DNA of 61,375 bases from the NCBI GenBank assembly GCA_036506495.1, contig DASXRQ010000128.1, forward strand, positions 1 to 61,375, in the 5' to 3' direction. The notes under the pieces are model-generated. The model had not been told where the DNA came from. It did no database searches and saw nothing but the letters and a program-made list of their open reading frames with translations. Position 1 is the first letter of the stretch, and the number at the start of each line of letters is the position of its first letter. Shown piece after piece: positions 1 through 7,350 of this stretch. Both the position numbers and the translations under genes were made by a program. The stretch is from DASXRC01 sp036506495 (GTDB lineage: Bacteria; Actinomycetota; Actinomycetes; Mycobacteriales; Micromonosporaceae).

Positions 1-2
1 TG

Positions 3-524
3 GCGTCCTGCACGATGGGCACGGTCAACTTCGGCGACGACGTGTTCATGAACCGGTGGGAGTTCATCGTCGACCTGCACACCCGCATGCAGGAGCGCGG
101 GATCGTGCCGGAGTACGAGATCTTCGACCTGGGCCACCTGACCGCACTGCGGCGGCTGCTCGACAGGTACGGGTTGCCCGCGGGCGGGCACGTCCACGTC
201 GACTTCGTAATGGGCGTGCCGGGCGGGATGCCGGGCACGATCGACGCGCTGGTCGCCTGCAAGCAGGCGCTGCGCGACCTGCCCGCGGGAACGACGTTCT
301 CCGCGACCGGCATCGGGCGCACGACGATCGACGTGATGCTCGCGTCCCTCTGTTCGGCCGGGCACCTACGGGTCGGCATGGAGGACACGATCACGTACGC
401 CAAGGGTCAGCCCGTGGAGTCCAACATGCAGCTCGTCGCGCGGGCCGTCGGGTTCGCCCGGCTCGCCCAGCGGCCACCGCTGTCCACCGCGGAGGCGCGG
501 CAGCTGCTCGGCGTACCGGCGTAG
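3..524 (+). CDS. BKACE-family (beta-keto acid cleavage enzyme) protein, 5' truncated by the window edge
   Basis: This is the C-terminal part of a beta-keto acid cleavage enzyme, the family of 3-keto-5-aminohexanoate cleavage enzyme, which condenses a beta-keto acid with acetyl-CoA to give acetoacetate and a new CoA ester. The reading frame is already open at the first codon (ASCTMGTVNFGDDVF), and the ATG at 15 lies inside the conserved SxTxGSVNFG-like block, so it is not the start; about 100-130 N-terminal residues are missing. The block GHVHVDFVMGVPGGMPG, the SATGIGR segment and the terminal R-V-G-xED region followed by N-x-Q-L are typical of the family. The specific substrate cannot be told. 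An asparaginase follows 20 nt downstream on the same strand, but a shared pathway is not evident. Confidence 0.85.
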   Translation, partial: ASCTMGTVNFGDDVFMNRWEFIVDLHTRMQERGIVPEYEIFDLGHLTALRRLLDRYGLPAGGHVHVDFVMGVPGGMPGTIDALVACKQALRDLPAGTTFSATGIGRTTIDVMLASLCSAGHLRVGMEDTITYAKGQPVESNMQLVARAVGFARLAQRPPLSTAEARQLLGVPA

Positions 525-544
525 GGCCGGCGTACCGTCCTGGC

Positions 545-1504
545 ATGGGCAAGATCTACGAAGGTGGCGTGACGCTCGCTGAGGTCGTCCGGTCGGGGTT
601 CGTCGAGGGGATGCACCGCGGGTCGGTGGTGGCGCTCGACGCCAACGGGCGGCAGGTCGCGGCGGCCGGCGACGTCACCGGACCGATCTTTCCGCGGTCG
701 GCGAACAAGCCGATGCAGGCGATCGGCATGCTCCGGTCCGGGCTCCGGCTCGCCGACCCAGCGGATCTCGCCCTCGTCTGCGCCAGCCATCACGGGGAGG
801 AATTCCACGTTGCCCGCGTACGGGCGCTGCTGCGGAGCGCCGGGCTGGACGAGTCCGCATTGCGCTGCCCGCCCGACCTCCCGCTCAACGAGGCGGCCCG
901 CGACGCGGTGCTGCGCTCGGGCGGCGGGCGTGCGCGAATCCTGGCGAACTGCTCGGGCAAGCACGCCGGGATGCTGCTCACGTGCGTGGCCGCCGGCTGG
1001 GCGACCGAGTCGTACTGGGATCCGACCCATCCGTTGCAGGACCGGCTCCGGGACGCGATCGAGGAGCTGACCGGTGAGGAGGCCGCCGCGGTCGGCGTGG
1101 ACGGATGCGGCGCGCCGGTGCTCGCGACGTCCCTGACCGGCCTCGCCACGGCGTTCCTCCGCCTGGTCTCCGCCGAGACGGGCTCGGTCGAGCGTACGGT
1201 CGCCGACGCGATGCTGGCCAACCCGGAGCTGGTCTCCGGCACCGGGGCCACCGACGCGAAACTGATGCGCGGCGTCCCGGGTCTGTTGGCGAAGGGTGGC
1301 GCGGAGGGCGTCCAGGCGATTGCGGTCGCGGGCGTCGGCGCGGTCGCCGTGAAGATCGACGATGGCCAGCATCGGGCCTCGGCGCCGGTCGCGGTCTCCG
1401 CGCTGCGTCGCCTCCGCGTCGCCGCCGACGTGCTCGATGAGCTCGCCCAGACACCCGTGCTCGGCGGCGGGGAGCGCGTCGGCGTGGTCCGCTCGCTCTG
1501 GTAG
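545..1504 (+). CDS. L-asparaginase II family protein (Rhizobium etli AnsA type)
   Basis: The 319-residue product matches the asparaginase II family (PF06089), which hydrolyses L-asparagine to aspartate and ammonia and is unrelated in fold to the E. coli enzymes. Family landmarks are the S-x-x-K motif in RSANKPMQ (Ser52 and Lys55), CASHHGEE, and the NCSGKHAGM segment whose Cys and Lys correspond to catalytic-site residues described for the R. etli enzyme. The DGCGAP motif in the second half is also present. ATG 545 gives the usual family length; a larger frame upstream is only the shadow of the preceding gene. No signal peptide is seen, so the enzyme is cytoplasmic. Confidence 0.88.
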   Translation: MGKIYEGGVTLAEVVRSGFVEGMHRGSVVALDANGRQVAAAGDVTGPIFPRSANKPMQAIGMLRSGLRLADPADLALVCASHHGEEFHVARVRALLRSAGLDESALRCPPDLPLNEAARDAVLRSGGGRARILANCSGKHAGMLLTCVAAGWATESYWDPTHPLQDRLRDAIEELTGEEAAAVGVDGCGAPVLATSLTGLATAFLRLVSAETGSVERTVADAMLANPELVSGTGATDAKLMRGVPGLLAKGGAEGVQAIAVAGVGAVAVKIDDGQHRASAPVAVSALRRLRVAADVLDELAQTPVLGGGERVGVVRSLW

Positions 1505-1515
1505 TGGCCTGGGTT

Positions 1516-1577
1516 CCCAACTTCGTCGAAGTCGGGCGCTCGCGGCCGACCAACGGCCCAACTTCGACGAAGTTGGG
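1516..1577. repeat. Pair of 21-bp palindromes (CCCAACTTCG / CGAAGTTGGG)
   Basis: Two 21-bp near-palindromes lie 20 bp apart just after the asparaginase stop. The first (1516-1536) has arms CCCAACTTCG and CGAAGTCGGG with one mismatch. The second (1557-1577) is perfect, with arms CCCAACTTCG and CGAAGTTGGG around one central base. The central base is T in one and A in the other, so the two copies are in opposite orientation. A related pair occurs at 58350-58412. The position after a gene suggests a transcript end or a dispersed repeat; function is unknown. Confidence 0.8.
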
Positions 1578-1628
1578 CGAGGGCGAGGGGAGGCGGCCGC
1601 GGTCCCGGCGCCGCGTGAGGCGCATCAC

Positions 1629-1680
1629 GCTAGCTTTCGCTAGCAAAACGCTTGCAAGAGCTAGCACTGAAGACTAACGT
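1629..1680 (+). promoter_or_regulatory. GCTAGC/CTTGCAAG operator array overlapping a sigma70-type promoter
   Basis: Three GCTAGC hexamers (1629, 1639, 1660) and one CTTGCAAG palindrome (1651-1658) sit at roughly one-helical-turn spacing. A candidate -35 TTGCAA (1652-1657), a 17-nt spacer and a -10 TAACGT (1675-1680) lie within and after the array. Transcription would begin at about 1686-1688, on the GTG proposed as the start of the next gene. The repeats therefore cover the -35 region and look like an autoregulatory operator for the XRE protein; the regulator assignment is inference. Confidence 0.6.
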
Positions 1681-1687
1681 CGATGTC

Positions 1688-2212
1688 GTGGCTACCGCCA
1701 AGGATCTACCCCGCGACATCGGCGAGTTCATCAGAGACCTTCGCCGCAACGCGCGGATCTCGCTGCGCCAGCTTGCCGAGCAGGCGGGCGTCAGCAACCC
1801 GTACCTGAGCCAGATCGAGCGTGGCCTGCGCAAGCCCAGCGCCGAGGTGCTCCAGCAGCTCGCGAGCGCGTTGCGCGTATCCACGCCGCTGATGTACCTG
1901 CGGGCCGGCCTACTGGACGCGAAGGAGGGTCAGGGCGTGCTCGCCGCTATAGCGGCCGATCAGGACCTGACCGTCGCGCAGAAACAGTCGCTGACCCAGA
2001 TCTACCAGACGTTCCGTCGCGAGAACGAGCGCGAGAGCGCGCCGCCCGCTGGCGATAAAGCTGCCGACGTCGCTGGCGCGGCCACCGACGCGGCTCCGAG
2101 GCCCGCGCACGTCCCAACCCCCGAACCGAAGGCCGTCCGGACGCCCGCCAAGAAGGCCGTGCGCAAGACGGCCCGCAAGGCCGCACCCGCGGCCACGAAG
2201 GAGGATTCATGA
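1688..2212 (+). CDS. XRE-family helix-turn-helix regulator, adjacent to hbhA-like gene
   Basis: The product carries a single XRE/Cro-type HTH at about residues 15-65 (SLRQLAEQAGVSNPYLSQIE, then RGLRKPS), followed by a short helical segment and an Ala/Lys/Pro-rich tail. It resembles the regulator encoded next to hbhA in mycobacteria (Rv0474 type). I choose GTG 1688, which begins VATAKDLPRDIGEF, because it coincides with the predicted transcription start and homologues begin close to DLPxDIGEFI. A TTG at 1652 is in frame but falls on the proposed -35 box. No Shine-Dalgarno is visible, consistent with a leaderless message. The stop overlaps the next start in ATGA. Confidence 0.8.
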   Translation: MATAKDLPRDIGEFIRDLRRNARISLRQLAEQAGVSNPYLSQIERGLRKPSAEVLQQLASALRVSTPLMYLRAGLLDAKEGQGVLAAIAADQDLTVAQKQSLTQIYQTFRRENERESAPPAGDKAADVAGAATDAAPRPAHVPTPEPKAVRTPAKKAVRKTARKAAPAATKEDS

Positions 2213-2835
2213 CTGAGCAGACCCGTACCCGCATTCCCCCGCCGCTGTACGCGGCCGCCGGCGCCGGCGAACTCGCGTACGAGAAGCTGCGCAAGCTTCC
2301 GGCGGTGGCCGCCGCTACGCTGCGCGCCGCCACATCCGGCGGCACGGAGCTGCGCGAGAAGGCTGTCACGAGCACGACCGAGCTGCGGGAGAAGGTTCGC
2401 GCCAGCACGGCCGACCTGCGGGGGAAGGCCCTGACCGGCACGGCCGACCTACGGGACAAGACCGCCGCGACGGTCAAGTCCGCGAACACCACCGCGACCG
2501 AGCTGCGCGAGCGGGCCGTGGTCCGCCGCAACCGCGACCTCGATGTCGACCGGCTGCGTGAGCTGGCCAAGCGCAACGCCGCCGTCTTCCTGGCCGGCGC
2601 GCACGCCGCCCAGCATCGGGCGGTCGCCGTCTACGGCGAGCTGGTCGCCCGCGGCGAGCGCGTGATTGGTGGCGGCATCCTCGACGCCGCGGATACGGTC
2701 AACGCCGACATCGAGACCACCGGTGCCGGTAGGTCCGACGACTCCGCCACCCCGGCGAGGGTCGCGAAGGCGACGAAGGCGCCGGCGAAGACCGCCAGGC
2801 CCGTTAGGCGCACCCGCTCCACGACCACGAAGTGA
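2209..2835 (+). CDS. hbhA: HbhA-like heparin-binding hemagglutinin family protein
   Basis: The 208-residue protein has the layout of mycobacterial HbhA: an N-terminal helical part (PPPLYAAAGAGELAYEKL), a coiled-coil centre and a C-terminal Lys/Ala/Pro-rich tail (KATKAPAKTARPVRR). In mycobacteria the tail binds sulfated glycans and the protein influences adhesion and intracellular lipid inclusions. The centre (residues 46-85) contains four 11-residue repeats of the type TELREKAVTST, with leucines at 48, 59, 70 and 81, giving a hendecad rather than heptad pattern. There is no classical signal peptide, as in HbhA. Translation is coupled to the upstream regulator by a 4-nt overlap. Function in this organism is inferred from family and neighbours only. 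Confidence 0.75.
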   Translation: MTEQTRTRIPPPLYAAAGAGELAYEKLRKLPAVAAATLRAATSGGTELREKAVTSTTELREKVRASTADLRGKALTGTADLRDKTAATVKSANTTATELRERAVVRRNRDLDVDRLRELAKRNAAVFLAGAHAAQHRAVAVYGELVARGERVIGGGILDAADTVNADIETTGAGRSDDSATPARVAKATKAPAKTARPVRRTRSTTTK

Positions 2836-2901
2836 TCGCTGCCGCCGGGTCCCGGGAGTCGCGTCGTACGCGCCCGGGGCCCGCGGCATAAGCTTCACCG
2901 C

Positions 2902-3213
2902 ATGGGCAGCAGTCCGTATTGGGTCGACAACGTGGTGCGGGGCATCAACCTGGTGCTCGTCATCTTCGCCCTGGTCGTCGAGGCGGTCGCGTTCGTGCAC
3001 TGCCTGACCCAGCGGTCCGACGCGTTCCCCGCGATCGGCACGCTGCCCAAGGGTGGCTGGTTGGCCCTGCTGGGCGTCGCGTTCGTGTTCACCCTGCTCC
3101 TGGGGTCCTCGTTCATCCTCATCATGATGATCGGACTCGCCGCGGCCGCGGTGTACCTGCTCGACGTGCGTCCCGGCCTGCGTGACGTCACGGACGGGCA
3201 CGGGCCCTGGTGA
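2902..3213 (+). CDS. DUF2516 small membrane protein
   Basis: A 103-residue protein with two or three hydrophobic segments, at about residues 10-30 (INLVLVIFALVVEAVAFVHC) and 50-85 (WLALLGVAFVFTLLL and FILIMMIGLAAAAVYLLDV). The ending YLLDVRP followed by a short charged tail fits the DUF2516 family, which sits after hbhA in mycobacteria (Rv0476 position). No function is established for the family. The gene lies 66 nt after the hbhA-like stop and its own stop overlaps the next GTG by 4 nt, so it is probably co-transcribed with the hydrolase downstream. Confidence 0.8.
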   Translation: MGSSPYWVDNVVRGINLVLVIFALVVEAVAFVHCLTQRSDAFPAIGTLPKGGWLALLGVAFVFTLLLGSSFILIMMIGLAAAAVYLLDVRPGLRDVTDGHGPW

Positions 3214-4103
3214 GGGACTTCCGCTGGCCGCCCCCGCCCGATAGCGGGCCGCGGACGTATGGTCCCGGGCGCACCGCGCCCCGCACCGGCCGCCCGACAC
3301 TCCCCGAGCCGCCGAGCGATCTCGCCGCCACCCCGCACGGGGTCCTGCTGGAGCGCGTGGTCACCGGGGTTGGGGAGCCCACGACGGTGTTCGCCCACGG
3401 CCTTGGCAACGGCATCGCCGAGACCCGCCCGCTGGGCAGTGCGGTCAACGGCCGCAAGGTCTTCTTCCAGTTCCGCGGGCACGGTCGCTCGGCCACGCCG
3501 GCCGGCTCCTGGACGTACGCAGACCTCGCGCGCGACCTGCGGGCGGTCGCCGACCTCTCCGGTGCGACCCGCGCGGTGGGCGTCAGCCTCGGCGCCGGCG
3601 CGCTGTGCCGGCTGCTCGCCGACAGCCCGAGCCGTTTCGACCGGGTGGTGTTCTTCCTCCCGGCCGTGCTCGACCAACCCCGCCCGGCCGCCGCGCGGGC
3701 ACGGCTGACCGCGCTGCTGGACGCGATCGCGTCCGGTGACCCGTCCGCGGTCGCCGACGCGGTCGCGAGCGAGGCGCCGGCGTCGGTGCGCAACACGCCG
3801 GCCGCTTGGGCGTACCTGCGGCACCGGATCGATCAGCTGATGCGCGATGGCCTCGCGCCGGCGCTGGCCGAGCTGCCGGACCAGGTCGCCGTCGACGATC
3901 TCGCCGTCCTCGCCGACGTCAGCGCGCCCGCCCTTGTGCTCGGCTGCGCCGGCGACGATCTCCATCCCGCGAGCGTCGCGGAGCGGCTGTCGGGCGCGTT
4001 GCCGCACGCGACACTCCACATCTACGACCAGCCCGGCGTGCTCTGGACCCAGCGTGCGGACCTGCGCCAGCGAATCTCGACGTTCCTCAACGACGAGAAC
4101 TGA
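3210..4103 (+). CDS. Alpha/beta hydrolase fold protein
   Basis: A 297-residue cytoplasmic protein with the alpha/beta hydrolase fold. The oxyanion-strand segment VFAHGLGNG, the FRGHGRS turn and the nucleophile elbow GVSLGAGA (Ser in G-x-S-x-G) are all present. An acid residue in GCAGDDLHP and the late segment near residue 275 complete a plausible site, although the final catalytic histidine is not obvious because the last region reads LHIYDQPGVLWTQRADL. The N-terminal 40 residues are Pro/Arg-rich. GTG 3210 is chosen because it overlaps the upstream stop in GTGA. The substrate cannot be assigned. Confidence 0.75.
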   Translation: MRDFRWPPPPDSGPRTYGPGRTAPRTGRPTLPEPPSDLAATPHGVLLERVVTGVGEPTTVFAHGLGNGIAETRPLGSAVNGRKVFFQFRGHGRSATPAGSWTYADLARDLRAVADLSGATRAVGVSLGAGALCRLLADSPSRFDRVVFFLPAVLDQPRPAAARARLTALLDAIASGDPSAVADAVASEAPASVRNTPAAWAYLRHRIDQLMRDGLAPALAELPDQVAVDDLAVLADVSAPALVLGCAGDDLHPASVAERLSGALPHATLHIYDQPGVLWTQRADLRQRISTFLNDEN

Positions 4104-4121
4104 ACCGATAGGCTGCCACGC

Positions 4122-4856
4122 ATGGGAGTCACGCATCACGGCCGGACGCACCGACTGGATCTCGCCGATCCCACCCTGCGCGACTGGGAGTGCACTGTGC
4201 TGGCCGCCGACCCGGAGCAGGGCGTCGTCCTGGATCGGTCCGCGTTCTACCCGGGTGGCGGCGGGCAGCCGCCGGACCATGGCGTACTGCTGTGGCAGGG
4301 CGTACAGACGCGGATCGTCGGCACGCGGAAGGGCGACGAGCTCTACCTGATCCCGGCGGAGGGTGACCCGCTGCCGCCGGTCGGCGCCGTGGTCACCGGC
4401 GCCGTCGAGGATGACCGCCGCACGCTCCTGATGCGTACGCACTCCGGGCTGCACGTGCTGTGCGGCATTGTGTTCCGCGACTTCGGCGCGTTGGTCACGG
4501 GCGGCAACATGGAGCCCGGCGAGGCCCGGATGGACTTCAACCTGCCCGAGGTGCCGGCCGACTTCAAGGCGCGGCTAGAGGAGCTCGTCAACGCCGAGGT
4601 CGTCGCCGACCGGCGGGTGGCCGTCAACGTGCTCCCGCGGGAGCAGGCGCTCGCTATCCCGGACATCATCCGCACCCAGTCGAACCTGATCCCCGCCGAC
4701 GAGGATGAGATCCGGATCGTCGACATCGTCGGCCTGGACGTGCAGGCGGACGGGGGGACGCACGTGGCGTCCACCGCGCAGATCGGCAAGGTGCAGGTGG
4801 TCAAGGTCGAGAGCAAGGGCCGGGCCAACCGGCGGGTCCGGGTGCGCCTCGTGTAG
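4122..4856 (+). CDS. Alanyl-tRNA editing protein, AlaX family
   Basis: The 244-residue product is a free-standing homologue of the AlaRS editing domain, which deacylates Ser-tRNA(Ala) or Gly-tRNA(Ala). It begins with the tRNA-editing core (RSAFYPGGGGQPPDHG), has the zinc motif H-x3-H in THSGLHVLCG, and ends with the ADGGTHVAST block that supplies the second zinc half-site. The Cys that usually precedes the GTH(V) histidine is not present here (QADGGTH); this variant is, from memory, common in AlaX proteins, so loss of activity should not be assumed. It lies 18 nt after the hydrolase gene and 7 nt before the macrodomain gene. Confidence 0.85.
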   Translation: MGVTHHGRTHRLDLADPTLRDWECTVLAADPEQGVVLDRSAFYPGGGGQPPDHGVLLWQGVQTRIVGTRKGDELYLIPAEGDPLPPVGAVVTGAVEDDRRTLLMRTHSGLHVLCGIVFRDFGALVTGGNMEPGEARMDFNLPEVPADFKARLEELVNAEVVADRRVAVNVLPREQALAIPDIIRTQSNLIPADEDEIRIVDIVGLDVQADGGTHVASTAQIGKVQVVKVESKGRANRRVRVRLV

Positions 4857-4863
4857 GTGCGGC

Positions 4864-5379
4864 ATGGACATCGTGCTGGTCGAGGGGGACATCACCCGGC
4901 AGCGGGTGGACGCGATCGTGAACGCGGCGAACTCGTCGCTGCTCGGCGGCGGTGGCGTGGACGGCGCTATCCACCGTGCCGGCGGGCCGGCGATCCTCGC
5001 GGAGTGCCGCGCGCTGCGCGCGTCGAGCCATCCGGGTGGGCTGCCCACCGGGGAGGCGGTCGCCACGACCGCGGGCGAGCTGCCGGCCCGCTGGGTCATC
5101 CACACCGCCGGCCCGGTCTGGTCGGCGCGCGAGGACCGGTCGCCGCTGCTGCGCTCGTGCTACGCCAGCGCGCTCCGAGTGGCCGCCGAACTCGGCGCGC
5201 AGACCCTGGCGTTTCCGCTCATCTCGGCTGGCATCTACGGCTGGCCTGCCGATGACGCCGTCCGCCAGGCACTGTCCGTGCTGGGTGCGGCCGGGTCTTC
5301 GGGGGTACACGAGGCGCGCCTCGTCCTGTTCGGACGGTCCATGTATGAGACCGCCGAGCGGGTACGCGCCGAGCTCTGA
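4864..5379 (+). CDS. Macrodomain protein, O-acetyl-ADP-ribose deacetylase type
   Basis: The 171-residue product is essentially a single macrodomain of the MacroD/YmdB type, which removes acetyl groups from O-acetyl-ADP-ribose and can reverse mono-ADP-ribosylation. Signature elements are the adenine-side strand VEGDITRQRVDAIVNAAN, the Gly-rich loop LGGGGVDGAIH, RAGG, the GEAV-TT segment before the H-TAGP strand, and the phosphate loop PLISAGIYGWP. The catalytic Asn and Asp of this subclass (NAANS and GVDGAIH) are in place. It probably forms one transcript with the AlaX gene, 7 nt upstream. Confidence 0.9.
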   Translation: MDIVLVEGDITRQRVDAIVNAANSSLLGGGGVDGAIHRAGGPAILAECRALRASSHPGGLPTGEAVATTAGELPARWVIHTAGPVWSAREDRSPLLRSCYASALRVAAELGAQTLAFPLISAGIYGWPADDAVRQALSVLGAAGSSGVHEARLVLFGRSMYETAERVRAEL

Positions 5380-5427
5380 TGTCCGCTCGCCGTTCATGGC
5401 GGGGTAGGAACAGCACGGCGGCGGGGC

Positions 5428-6195
5428 TCACCCGGTGCGAAGGCACTCCAGCAGCGTCGGGTCGCCGGTCACGTCGAGCACCTCGAACAGCACCCTGCCG
5501 AACATCGCCAGCACCAGGTCGCTGGCCGTACCGACCGCCATGGTGCGGGTGTGGTGGTCGTCGGTGTCCAGGATCGTGTCGGTGTCCAGGAGTGCCACTC
5601 CCACGTCGCGCAGCCGCATGTACCACTCCTGCTCGGCGTCGGTCGCCACCAGGTGGACGACGCCGCGACGGTCCCGCGGACCGCGGCCGCGACCGGCCGG
5701 AAGCCAGGTGTCCAGCACCTCGGTGACGCCGTCCGCGGCGAGCTTGGCCTCGATCGGCTCCGCGTGTCCGAGAGCCATCTGGGCGTCCCACCGGTGCACC
5801 GACGTCTCGTGAGCCATCCGGCGGTGCCAGAACACGGCCTTCTTGGTCTGCGGCGCCCAGTTCCACGCGGGCAGCTCCGGATCGAGGGCGTCGAGCAGCT
5901 CGATCAGGTGGGCGTACTGCTCGTCCCACCAGGCCAGCGCGGCGGCTCCGGTCGGCAGGCCCTCGAACGACCTGGGACGCGGGTCCGGTCTGTTCGTGAT
6001 CCCCCGACCGGCGTGCGACCCGACCCACCGGTAGATGACGCCGACGTGGTGGACGAGGTCCTGCACGGCCCAGCCGGGGCAGGACGGCACCGGCGCGTCG
6101 AGTGGCGCCTCGGCCGCGGCGGCACGAAACGCCGGGCCATCGACGCGCAGCGCGCCCAGCCAGAAGTCCTTCGTGCCGTGATGGAGCCTGCTCAT
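5428..6195 (-). CDS. Maleylpyruvate isomerase family mycothiol-dependent enzyme (DinB fold)
   Basis: A 255-residue protein of the TIGR03083 group, whose N-terminal DinB-like four-helix domain binds a metal and uses mycothiol in characterised members. Typical features are the PSCPGWAVQDLVHHVG motif, the central HRWDAQ segment with the H-E-T-S-V-H-R metal residues, and a C-terminal MPI-C-like domain (ATDAEQEWYMR to the end). ATG 6195 is preferred to ATG 6201 because GGAGG then lies 6 nt upstream. It is divergent from murB, with a 69-nt gap. The substrate is unknown; presence of mshA in the window supports mycothiol availability. Confidence 0.82.
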   Translation of the reverse strand: MSRLHHGTKDFWLGALRVDGPAFRAAAAEAPLDAPVPSCPGWAVQDLVHHVGVIYRWVGSHAGRGITNRPDPRPRSFEGLPTGAAALAWWDEQYAHLIELLDALDPELPAWNWAPQTKKAVFWHRRMAHETSVHRWDAQMALGHAEPIEAKLAADGVTEVLDTWLPAGRGRGPRDRRGVVHLVATDAEQEWYMRLRDVGVALLDTDTILDTDDHHTRTMAVGTASDLVLAMFGRVLFEVLDVTGDPTLLECLRTG

Positions 6196-6264
6196 CGCCA
6201 TCCTCCCGCGGGCCAACCACCGCCGGTGGCCGGAACCGCCGACCTCCAGCCTAGGGTGAGGGGC

Positions 6265-7350
6265 GTGCCAGACGTTAGCGCCGACTCCCCGGTCGTCGCC
6301 GCGCGGGTCCCGGCGGGCTCCCTCGCGGCGTTTACGACGCTGCGCCTCGGTGGGCCGCCCGGCCGGCTGGTGTCGGCGGTCGACTCGGACACGATCGTAC
6401 AAACAGTTCGGGAATGCGCACGACGAGGGGAGCCGGTCCTGGTCCTTGCCGGGGGCAGCAATGTCGTGATCTCCGACGCCGGATTCCCCGGCACCGTCGC
6501 GCTGATCCGCTCCCGTGGCCTGCGGGTCTTGGCCGAGGACACCGGCTCGGTGACGGTCCGGGTCGAGGCCGGGGAACCGTGGGACGAGGTCGTCCGCACG
6601 GCCGTGGCCGCCGGCTGGTCCGGGCTGGAATGCCTGTCCGGCATCCCGGGCTCGGCGGGCGCTACGCCGATCCAGAACGTCGGGGCGTACGGGCAGGAGG
6701 TCGCCGAGACGATCACCGCCGTCCGGGCGTACGACCGGCTGGCCGACACCGTGGTCACCCTGGCGCCCGCCGACTGCGGCTTCGTCTACCGGGGCAGCAT
6801 CTTCAAGTACGCCGACCGCTGGGTGGTGCTGTCGGTCGACTTCCGGCTGGCGCGCACCCCGCTCTCGGCCCCGATCCGGTACGCCGAGCTCGCCCGCGCG
6901 CTCGGCGTGGAGACCGGCGACCGGGTGCCGCTCGCGCGCGCCCGGAAGGCGGTGCTGGCCCTGCGCGGCCGCAAGGGCATGGTGCTCGACCCGGCCGACC
7001 CGGACACCTACTCGGTCGGTTCGTTCTTCACGAACCCGGTGCTCGGCGCGCCGGCCTACGGCGAGCTGCTGGTGCGTGCGGACGGCCTCGGCGAGCCCGT
7101 GGCCTGGCCAGGCCAGGATGGCACGGTGAAGGTCAGCGCGGCCTGGCTGATCGAGCGGGCCGGTTTCGGGAGGGGCTACGGCCTGGGCGATGTGGCCATC
7201 TCGACGAAACACACGCTCGCGCTGACGAACCGCGGGAACGGCACGGCGACGGCGCTGCTCGCGCTCGCCGCCGAGATCCGGGATGGGGTACGCGACCGGT
7301 TCGGCGTCGTCCTGCACCCGGAGCCGGTGCTGGTCAACTGCTCGCTCTGA
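6265..7350 (+). CDS. murB: UDP-N-acetylenolpyruvoylglucosamine reductase MurB
   Basis: MurB reduces UDP-GlcNAc-enolpyruvate to UDP-MurNAc with NADPH and FAD in the cytoplasm, the second committed step of peptidoglycan synthesis. The 361-residue protein contains the FAD-binding segment LAGGSNVVISDAGFPG, the SGIPGSAGATPIQNVGAYGQE block, the RGSIFKY motif, the catalytic serine in GSFFTNPV and a C-terminal FGVVLHPEPV ending. GTG 6265 follows a GAGGGG ribosome-binding stretch and gives the expected length; a much longer upstream frame runs antisense through the neighbouring gene and is rejected. The position upstream of SDR and mshA matches the mycobacterial order. Confidence 0.95.
   Translation: MPDVSADSPVVAARVPAGSLAAFTTLRLGGPPGRLVSAVDSDTIVQTVRECARRGEPVLVLAGGSNVVISDAGFPGTVALIRSRGLRVLAEDTGSVTVRVEAGEPWDEVVRTAVAAGWSGLECLSGIPGSAGATPIQNVGAYGQEVAETITAVRAYDRLADTVVTLAPADCGFVYRGSIFKYADRWVVLSVDFRLARTPLSAPIRYAELARALGVETGDRVPLARARKAVLALRGRKGMVLDPADPDTYSVGSFFTNPVLGAPAYGELLVRADGLGEPVAWPGQDGTVKVSAAWLIERAGFGRGYGLGDVAISTKHTLALTNRGNGTATALLALAAEIRDGVRDRFGVVLHPEPVLVNCSL

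Noticed and set aside
407..1561. Long open frame opposite the asparaginase gene
   Set aside because: High-GC DNA keeps antisense frames open; the translation is Arg-rich low-complexity and lacks family motifs, while the plus-strand asparaginase is clear.
1652..1687. TTG 1652 as the start of the XRE regulator
   Set aside because: It coincides with a good -35 hexamer inside the repeat array, and conserved residues begin only after the GTG at 1688.
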